Shown: positions 54,680 through 61,902 of the stretch, in pieces
How positions within the stretch are numbered: the first letter of the stretch is position 1
Layout of the letters: every line of letters starts with the position of its first letter
Assembly (NCBI RefSeq): GCF_012222305.1
Contig: NZ_CP035730.1
Span: 248,001-312,000, forward strand
Direction of reading: 5' to 3'
DNA: 64,000 nt
Origin: Sulfolobus sp. S-194
GTDB taxonomy: Archaea > Thermoproteota > Thermoprotei_A > Sulfolobales > Sulfolobaceae
Notes under the pieces: generated by a model
The model's input: the letters and a program-made list of their open reading frames with translations, nothing else
Told to the model about the DNA's origin: nothing
Databases searched by the model: none
Program-made: the position numbers and the translations under genes

Positions 54680-56653
54680 ATGTCTATATTCTCAAAAGTG
54701 GGTGTAGTAGGAGCTGGAACGATGGGTCACGGTATAGCAGAAGTTGCAGCAATAGCTGGATATCAAGTATATTTAAGTGATATTTCGCAGGACATATTAA
54801 ATAACGCATTAGAAAAAATTAAATGGAGTTTACAAAAACTGAAAGAAGGTGGGAAGCTTAAGGAAAGCATTGATACTATAATAAGTAGAATAAAACCTAC
54901 AACTAACCTTAACGATTTTGCAGATGCTGATTACATTATAGAGGCTGCAGTAGAAAATTCTGAGGTAAAAAGAAAGATATTTTCAGAATTAGACGGAATA
55001 GTAAAACCAAATGCCATATTCGCCACTAATACTTCTACAATCCCCATTTCCACTCTTGCAGAAGTAACTAAGAGGCAAGATAAATTTATAGGACTCCACT
55101 TCATGAATCCTCCAGTATTAATGCCCTTAGTTGAGATCATAATGGGCAATAAGACTAGCCAACAAACCTTAGAAATTACTATTGAATTTGCTAAAAGTAT
55201 CGGGAAAGATTATGTTATTGTTAAGAAAGACGTACCCGGATTTCTAATAAATAGAATAAACGGAAGGACTTTCGCTGAGGCAATCTTAATGTACGATGAG
55301 GGATACCAAAAAGAGGATATAGATGCTATGACTAGATTTAGACTAGGAATGCCAATGGGTTTCCTAGAACTTTTAGACTTTACTGGGATAGATGTTTCTT
55401 ACAACGCAGCATTAGAAGCTATAAAGAGAGGTGAAAAGGAACCTCCGCATTTTAAGGTTTTAAAGAAGATGGTAGAAGAGGGTAGATTAGGCGTAAAAAG
55501 CGGAAAAGGGTTTTACACATATAAGAGTAAAATTTACGAAAGGCCTAAAATAGTCCCCACTGATGATATGTACTCAGTAAATCCCTTAAGGATAATCGCT
55601 CCTGCAGTAAACGAAGCTGCATGGTTAATTAGAAATAATATAAGTAGTATTGAAGACATAGAAAAAGGAATGATTAAGGGAATGAGTTGGCCTCAAGGAC
55701 CCTTAACGTTTGCCGATAAGTTCGGAATAGATAATATAGTAAACTTCTTAGAACAGAGATACCATGATACTGGTAACGATTATTATAATCCAGATCCATT
55801 ACTTAAAGAAATGATAGAGCAGAAGAAATTAGGAGTTAAATCTGGAGAAGGTTTCTTTAAATGGAACTATGAGAGAGTTGATTTAGGACCGGTAAGATAT
55901 GAAAAACTTCATGATTACGCTAAAATAACCATGAGAAGGGCTGAAAAACTAAACGCATTAAATGAAGCTATGTGGACTGGGTTAACTCAAGCCTTCAATA
56001 AGGCTAAGGAAGATAAAGATGTTAGGGCTGTTATCATTACGGGTGAAGGTAGGGCTTTCTGTGCAGGGGATGATATAGAGATGATGCACTATTGGGAGAA
56101 TACAGCTAGCGTAATTGAGTGGAGTCAAAAAATATCTTCTCCATTGATAGATACCCTAACTAATTACCCCAAGCCAATTATAGCAGAAGTTAACGGATTA
56201 GCATTTGGCGGAGGAATGGAACTCCTAATATTGTTTGATATAGTTATAGCCAGTGAAGATGCTACATTTGCAATACCAGAAGGATTAATAGGTGCTTTAC
56301 CACCCTTAGCGTCATCAATAGGTGTTGGCTTCGTAAGTAGAAAAATAGCTAGATATGCATTAACAGGTGAATGGCTAAGTGCTAAACAAGCTAAGGAATT
56401 AGGATTAGTAGATATTATAGTACCTCCAGAGCAGTTAGAGATAACCGGTGTTGAGATAGTCGAGAAGGTTAAGAGAGTGGCGCCTTTATCTAGTATGTCT
56501 ATTAAGAGAGCTGTAAATTCAATAAGGAACTCATATCTGGACAAATTGCAGATAGCATCACAAGATTTGACAATTCTATCAACTACAGAGGACTTTAAGG
56601 AGGGTATGAAGGCGTTCATTGAGAAAAGACAACCTAGATATAAAGGGAGGTAA
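54680..56653 (+). CDS. Fused 3-hydroxyacyl-CoA dehydrogenase/enoyl-CoA hydratase
   Basis: A 657-residue fusion. Residues 1-~290 hold the NAD domain (VVGAGTMGHGIAEVAAIAGY) and the 3-hydroxyacyl-CoA dehydrogenase C-terminal region; residues ~300-395 add a second such C-terminal repeat. Residues ~400-657 form a crotonase with EGRAFCAGDDIEM, GGGMELLILFDIV and IPEGLIGALPP, keeping both catalytic glutamates. The same layout is known from the Metallosphaera enzyme (Msed_0399) that converts crotonyl-CoA to acetoacetyl-CoA in the 3-hydroxypropionate/4-hydroxybutyrate cycle. Whether this is that copy or a catabolic paralogue cannot be told here. Confidence 0.93.
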   Translation: MSIFSKVGVVGAGTMGHGIAEVAAIAGYQVYLSDISQDILNNALEKIKWSLQKLKEGGKLKESIDTIISRIKPTTNLNDFADADYIIEAAVENSEVKRKIFSELDGIVKPNAIFATNTSTIPISTLAEVTKRQDKFIGLHFMNPPVLMPLVEIIMGNKTSQQTLEITIEFAKSIGKDYVIVKKDVPGFLINRINGRTFAEAILMYDEGYQKEDIDAMTRFRLGMPMGFLELLDFTGIDVSYNAALEAIKRGEKEPPHFKVLKKMVEEGRLGVKSGKGFYTYKSKIYERPKIVPTDDMYSVNPLRIIAPAVNEAAWLIRNNISSIEDIEKGMIKGMSWPQGPLTFADKFGIDNIVNFLEQRYHDTGNDYYNPDPLLKEMIEQKKLGVKSGEGFFKWNYERVDLGPVRYEKLHDYAKITMRRAEKLNALNEAMWTGLTQAFNKAKEDKDVRAVIITGEGRAFCAGDDIEMMHYWENTASVIEWSQKISSPLIDTLTNYPKPIIAEVNGLAFGGGMELLILFDIVIASEDATFAIPEGLIGALPPLASSIGVGFVSRKIARYALTGEWLSAKQAKELGLVDIIVPPEQLEITGVEIVEKVKRVAPLSSMSIKRAVNSIRNSYLDKLQIASQDLTILSTTEDFKEGMKAFIEKRQPRYKGR

Positions 56654-56970
56654 AAATAATTTCAAAAATTAATTGTTTTCCATATTTTATTGAAGAATGA
56701 AATGAAAAGATGGTTTTTTTTCTATTTACATTCATATATTATTCTAATTGATAACACAGAGAAAATATTTTAACATAATAATTATTAAAGAACCAGCCTA
56801 AAATAGAGCTAAAGATAAAGGATAATTTGCTATTTATATTAAAGTTTTCTAAATTTTTATAACTTTAGCATTAGATTATAAAATTTAACGTGCGCCTTTT
56901 ATGCTAAATCGAAAATTATATTAGCATCTTAGCGGAAGAAATATTTAAAATTCTTAAGTTACACAAATAA
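56654..56970. other. 317-bp intergenic region
   Basis: It contains a TATA, ATATTTAAA (56941-56949), about 26 bp before the ligase ATG at 56971. No coding or RNA structure is apparent; T-rich stretches near 56715-56735 suit termination of the preceding gene. Confidence 0.5.
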
Positions 56971-57474
56971 ATGATGGCTAAAGTTTTTATAAAAGGTCTA
57001 CCATCAACAATGATGGATGACTTTCAATTAAATGTAATTAATTTGCTTCAGCATGCTGCAGAAAACTATGGCGAGAGGGAAATAAAGTCGAGAAAGTTAG
57101 ATGGTACATTAGAGGTGTTTAACTATAAGACTATTTATGAAAGGGTAAAAAGATTAGCGAATGCATTAGAGTTCTTAGGAGTCAAACCTACTGAAAGGGT
57201 TGGAGTATTAGGGTTTAATACTCACAGATATTTTGAAGCTTATTTTGGAATAAGTGGTATTGGTGCAGTAATGGTTGAGATGAACTTCAGACTATCACCG
57301 GAAGAATTAACTTATATTGCTAAACACTCTAAGATTAAGGTAGTATTTGCGGATGAGCAATTAATTCCATTAATAGAGAAAGTTAATGATAGGGTGAACT
57401 TTGAGAAGGTCGTAATTATGACCGATAGAGAAAGAACACCAGCGACTAAAATTTCTAAAGTTTACCATTATGAG

Positions 57475-58555
57475 GAGTCTGGGACAAAAACTTTAGATAC
57501 CCTCCATTTTGTATATAATAGCATATGAATAAGAAGTTAACCCAAAAGGCCTTTGATAATTTCAAGGCATCAATAGAAGATTTAATCAAGCTGTATAAGG
57601 AGAGCAAGCTTGACAAGGAGAAAACTGCTGAGATGAGTGAGGAGGAAAGGTTGGCAACGTTAAGGAGATTTGGGCAAGACTTGAAGGAAGACTTGGAGAA
57701 GGCTGCAAAATTCGTGAAAGTTAGGGAAGGACCTGGGAGGAAGAGTAAACTAACCCCACAAGAGAAAGCATACATACTGATAATCAAGGAATATCTAGGC
57801 TTATCCAACAGGGAAACCGCAGAACTAGCATCACTACTCAACTTGACAAGTGTGGAAATAAGTTACAAGACTGTGGAAAGACTATACTCAGACCCAGATG
57901 TTTTCGTTGTACTCTACAACCTACTATCACAAATTGTTGAGGGATTATCAATTGATGCAGCAATGGACGGTACGGGTTATTCAGTGGTGATTACAAGGCA
58001 TTATAGGAGTGAGAGGGAGGAGTCTGGAGAGGAGGTGAAGGAGGGGAAGGGTTTCGTATACTCCTTCTTCATCTTTGACTTAGGTAGTAACCTGATTGTC
58101 GCTTACGGTTATTCGCTTAAGAGTGAGAGGGAGGCTTATGAAAGAGCCCTCAAGGTTCTGAAAGATTTGGGCGTACACGTTGAATTCTTGAGGGCTGACA
58201 AGTATTATGGTAAGTCAACACTGAAGGAATTCCCAAACACGACAGTCTACTTGATACCAAAATCAAACGCGTCAATCAAGGGAGGGAAAAGGTGGAGGGA
58301 GATGATATTGAGGTTCATGAGGAACCCACTGGAGTATTTGGAGGAGTATTTTAAGCGTGAGAGGGCTGAATCATTGATCTCTTGGATTAAGAGGAAAACA
58401 GGTTGGGTTATAAACAAGGTTAGGGAGGAGAGGATACATTTAACAGTACTTGCAAGGGTTGTAATCCATGATCTGTATTGGTCTAAAGCGTTAGATTAAA
58501 AATCTCAAAATACTATATATACTTGGGGATAATAAAACTAATTTGTCCCAGACTC
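57475..58555 (+). mobile_element. Insertion sequence, 1081 bp, with perfect 14-bp terminal inverted repeats
   Basis: The ends are GAGTCTGGGACAAA (57475-57488) and its complement TTTGTCCCAGACTC (58542-58555). The 9-bp target duplication CATTATGAG is present on both sides (57466-57474 and 58556-58564). Because of the base at the junction, 13-bp repeats with an 11-bp duplication fit equally well. It carries one transposase gene in the same orientation as the target gene. Confidence 0.93.
57525..58499 (+). CDS. DDE transposase of the insertion sequence
   Basis: A 324-residue transposase, complete. The N-terminal helical region (residues ~1-120) carries SLEEKAYILIIKEYLGLSN-like DNA-binding sequence. 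The catalytic triad is likely the aspartate in IDAAMDGTGYSV, the one in VEFLRADKYYGKST and the glutamate in KRERAESLISWIKRKTG, giving the DDE pattern of IS4/IS5-type elements. The ISfinder family cannot be fixed by eye. No decay is visible, so it may be active. Its codon usage looks less AT-biased than its neighbours, for example GAG and AGG rich. Confidence 0.92.
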   Translation: MNKKLTQKAFDNFKASIEDLIKLYKESKLDKEKTAEMSEEERLATLRRFGQDLKEDLEKAAKFVKVREGPGRKSKLTPQEKAYILIIKEYLGLSNRETAELASLLNLTSVEISYKTVERLYSDPDVFVVLYNLLSQIVEGLSIDAAMDGTGYSVVITRHYRSEREESGEEVKEGKGFVYSFFIFDLGSNLIVAYGYSLKSEREAYERALKVLKDLGVHVEFLRADKYYGKSTLKEFPNTTVYLIPKSNASIKGGKRWREMILRFMRNPLEYLEEYFKRERAESLISWIKRKTGWVINKVREERIHLTVLARVVIHDLYWSKALD

Positions 58556-59751
58556 CATTATGAGGAATTACTTAAAAGTAATTCACCTGATTACGATTTC
58601 CCTATAATCGATGAGAAATCATCTTGTTTTGCTTGTTACACTTCTGGTACTACTGGAGCGCCTAAAGGAGTTTACTATTCACATAGAGCTATAGTATTAC
58701 ATTCCATGGCAGTAATTCAAGCAGTTCCCGTAAACACTAATGACGTGCTTTTACAGTTAGTTCCTATGTTTCACGCAAACGGCTGGGGATGGCCTTTTAC
58801 CGCTACCATGGTTGGAGCTAAGCAAGTATTTCCTGGGCAATACAGTTTAGATAACCTAAAGCCTATTACTGATCTGCTTATAAACGAAAATATCACAATA
58901 TCTAATGGAGTTCCAACTCTGTGGATAGCTATTCATAATTATTTATCGTCACTAAAAGATAAGCCGAAATTTAATAATTTGAAAGTACTTATAGGCGGAA
59001 GCGAGCCTCCTTTAGCCTTAATAAGAGGCCTTAGGGAGTTCGGAATAGAGGTAATACATGGTTATGGGTCAACTGAAACTACACCTCTATCCAATATAAA
59101 TATAATAAAGTACTATTTAGGATTAAGTCAAGAGGAATATGAGGAATTAAAATCTAAGCAGGGAATTCCAGTATTCCCTATTCAGAGAAAAGTAATCACT
59201 CCAGATGGAAAAGATGTGCCCTGGGATAATAAAACTATTGGAGAACTTTTAGAGAGAGGACCTTGGGTGGTTAAAGAATATTATAACGATCCAAGAACAT
59301 TGGAATCTTTCATAGGAGAGGGTTATGAAATTTGGTGGAAGAGTGGTAATGCTGTAACTGTAGATCAATACGGTTATATAAAAATAGTAGATAGACTTAA
59401 AGATCTTATAAAGAGCGGTGGTGAGTGGATATCAAGCGTAGATATGGAGAACTTCTTGATGGCTCATCCTAAGGTTCTTGAGGCTACAGTAGTTGGTGTT
59501 CCTCATCCTAAATGGCAAGAAAGACCTTTAGCTTTTGTCGTTGTAAAACCAGAATATGAGGGTAAAGTGACTAAGGAGGAGCTTTTAGAATATTTATCGA
59601 AGAGATTCGCAAAGTGGCAATTACCCGAAATAATTTTCACAGATTCAATTCCTAAAACTAGTACTGGTAAGTTCGATAAGAAGATATTAAGGGAACAGTA
59701 TAAGGATTATTTCATAAAAAGAGAAATGATAGACTAAGTTCTTAATAAAAG

Positions 59752-61740
59752 TTACGCTCTTTTTCTTTTAATTTCTTCAATTATTTGCTTAGATAGTTCT
59801 ATAAGTATATAGAGAGCATCAGGATTAGTGATAGAGTCTATTCTCACTGCTTTATTAATATCCCACCCCATTAATATTTTCTTAACTGGAACTTCAAGTT
59901 TCTTAAAGTTTAACGTTAAAGGTATATCTGGAACCTGTATAATGTAGTCTGGTATGAAATAGGGACCCAATTCTTGTCTCATCTTATCTTCAATTTTCTG
60001 TTTAAGAGATTCGTCAAGAGTTAAATTTCCCTTAAGTACCACGTATAATATAAGATTATCATAAGCTTCAATCGCCATACTATTCTGAACTTCTGGAATT
60101 GACTCAACTATCTTGTATATATCTAAAGTACCCATTCTAACTCCTTTCCTTTTTATCGTGGAATCAGATCTACCATAGATTATTGCAGTACCCCTATCTG
60201 TTATCATTATCCAATCTCCGTGCCACCATACATTAGGAAATAAGTTAAAGTAACTCTCCTTATACCACTTATAATTGTCATCTCCCCAAAAATAAATAGG
60301 CATTGAAGGCATAGGCTCAGTTATTACTAATTCCCCCACTTCGTTTATAACCGGTTTCCCCTCACTATCAAATGCTTGTACACTTACACCTAACCATCTA
60401 CATTGCATCTCACCAGACCAAACTGGTAATATGGGACATCCTCCTACAAATGCAGTCATTACATCAGTTCCTCCACTTCCAGGGGTTAGCCATATATCTT
60501 GTTTCACTTTTTTATATACCCACTCAAAACCACTCACACTTAACGGTGCAGCTGTGGATCCTATTGCCTTTAAATTTTTTAGATTATATTGGCTTCCTGG
60601 CTCTAATGCAGATTTAACACAAGAGTGTATGAAAGGCGCGCTGAGCCCTAAAAAGGTTAACTCTTCCTTTTCCGCTATTTCCCATAGAGGAGTTAAATTA
60701 TTATACATAGGATTTCCATCATAAAATACAACAGTTGACCCATATAGTAAGGCATTTACGACCACATTCCACATCATCCATGATGGCGTAGAGTACCATA
60801 GAAATCTATCTTTTCCCTTAAGGTTTAAATGTAATGAAGCCTTTAACGCCTCGATGAGTATTCCCCCGTGGCTGTGAACTATTGGTTTAGGAATTCCAGT
60901 AGTGCCAGAAGTATATATAATCCACAAAGGATAATTAAAATCTACAAATTCAAATTCAATCTTTTCTTTTGTATGTATCTCATCCCATTTAACTACCTTC
61001 TTACCTTCACTATATATGTTGAAATTTTCATCTAATGAGGGTACAATTATTATTAACTCTAATGAGGGTAAATTATTTATAAGTTTCTTTACATCTTCTC
61101 TCTTATCTATCCTCTTCCCATTATATATGTACCCATCAGCTACTATGAGAACTTTAGGTTGTAATTGCTTAAATCTGTCTATTACTGCAGTAACTCCTAA
61201 CTCTAATCCCGCGACTGACCATATAGCTCCAATACTTGCTGAGGCTAAAAGACCTATTACTGCCTCGGGTCTTTGGCTAATATACCCAACTATCCTATCT
61301 CCCTTCTTAACTCCTGATTGCTTTAGAAATGAGGCTAATGAAGAAACTTCATGTACCATTTCATTCCAGCTTATTACTTTCCTTAATCTATCCTCTCTTC
61401 TATAAATTATAGAAGGTTTATCCTTAATATTTCTAAAAATATATTCAACATAGTTTAACGTAGATCCAGAGAACCATTTAACTCCAGGCATTTGCCTAGA
61501 AGACATAACATTTATATAAGGAGTATGAGTAATTATATGAAAATAATCCCAAATAGTTTTCCAGAAGTTTTCCGGTTCTATAACGGACCACTTCCAGAGC
61601 CTATTATAATATTCAATATTTTTCATTGGATCATATGAAATATCAAAATCATACCCGTTATTTTTTAGCCACTCTACGTAATTTGCCATTGTAGATTCCT
61701 TAATGAACTTTTCAGATGGTATCCATAACACTTCTGGCAT
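59752..61740 (-). CDS. Acetoacetyl-CoA synthetase-type ligase
   Basis: The start chosen is the ATG at 61740 (662 residues), 28 bp from the minus-strand TATA at 61765-61772; a longer frame to 61779 also exists. It opens with MPEVLWIPSEKFIKESTM, like acetoacetyl-CoA synthetases, has an ACS-type N-terminal domain (LWKWSVIEPENFWKTIWDYF), IYTSGTTGIPKPIVHSHGG, the core TPGSGGTDVMTAFVGG and the hinge WWHGDWIMITDRG. The final motif is LNFKKLEVPVKKIL, in place of the T-x-x-GK form, as in AACS. It is divergent from the acetone-carboxylase-type alpha subunit, which would supply acetoacetate. Confidence 0.9.
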   Translation of the reverse strand: MPEVLWIPSEKFIKESTMANYVEWLKNNGYDFDISYDPMKNIEYYNRLWKWSVIEPENFWKTIWDYFHIITHTPYINVMSSRQMPGVKWFSGSTLNYVEYIFRNIKDKPSIIYRREDRLRKVISWNEMVHEVSSLASFLKQSGVKKGDRIVGYISQRPEAVIGLLASASIGAIWSVAGLELGVTAVIDRFKQLQPKVLIVADGYIYNGKRIDKREDVKKLINNLPSLELIIIVPSLDENFNIYSEGKKVVKWDEIHTKEKIEFEFVDFNYPLWIIYTSGTTGIPKPIVHSHGGILIEALKASLHLNLKGKDRFLWYSTPSWMMWNVVVNALLYGSTVVFYDGNPMYNNLTPLWEIAEKEELTFLGLSAPFIHSCVKSALEPGSQYNLKNLKAIGSTAAPLSVSGFEWVYKKVKQDIWLTPGSGGTDVMTAFVGGCPILPVWSGEMQCRWLGVSVQAFDSEGKPVINEVGELVITEPMPSMPIYFWGDDNYKWYKESYFNLFPNVWWHGDWIMITDRGTAIIYGRSDSTIKRKGVRMGTLDIYKIVESIPEVQNSMAIEAYDNLILYVVLKGNLTLDESLKQKIEDKMRQELGPYFIPDYIIQVPDIPLTLNFKKLEVPVKKILMGWDINKAVRIDSITNPDALYILIELSKQIIEEIKRKRA

Positions 61741-61902
61741 ATAATATATCTTATCCAAATAGGTTAATAAAAGTTTCATATGGTTAAAAATGATATTAAT
61801 AAATTAAGTGAAATTTCTAATAGAATCTTAATATTCTTATATATATTTTTTATTCTAAATAAAGTAAAATTTATATAGTGCATTATCCTTACTATAAGTT
61901 TA
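61741..61902. promoter_or_regulatory. Divergent promoter, AACS-type ligase and carboxylase alpha subunit
   Basis: The minus-strand TATA is at 61765-61772 and the plus-strand ATTTATATAG at 61869-61878, the latter about 29 bp before the ATG at 61903. Coordinated control of acetone carboxylation and acetoacetate activation from this 162-bp gap is plausible. Confidence 0.55.

Larger units (their letters stand above)
56971..59737 (+). pseudogene. Acyl-CoA ligase (AlkK type) split by an insertion sequence
   Basis: The N-terminal 168 codons (56971-57474) and the remaining 391 codons including the stop (58565-59737) are separated by the IS and one copy of its target duplication. Removing them restores one frame, KVYHYEELLKSNSP, of 558 residues, the normal length. 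The C-terminal part has CYTSGTTGAPKGVYYSHRA, VPMFHANGWGWPF, HGYGSTETTP and LPKTSTGKFDKK; the N-terminal part has RVGVLGFNTHRYFEAYFG. No other stop or frameshift is seen, so the insertion looks recent. It is closest to the ligase at 38760, which may cover the loss. A fragment could start inside the IS at 58523. Confidence 0.9.

Noticed and set aside
58523-59737. Downstream ligase fragment as an independent 404-residue gene starting with TTG
   Set aside because: Its first codons lie inside the IS terminal repeat; it is the C-terminal part of the interrupted ligase and lacks the N-terminal half of the adenylation domain.
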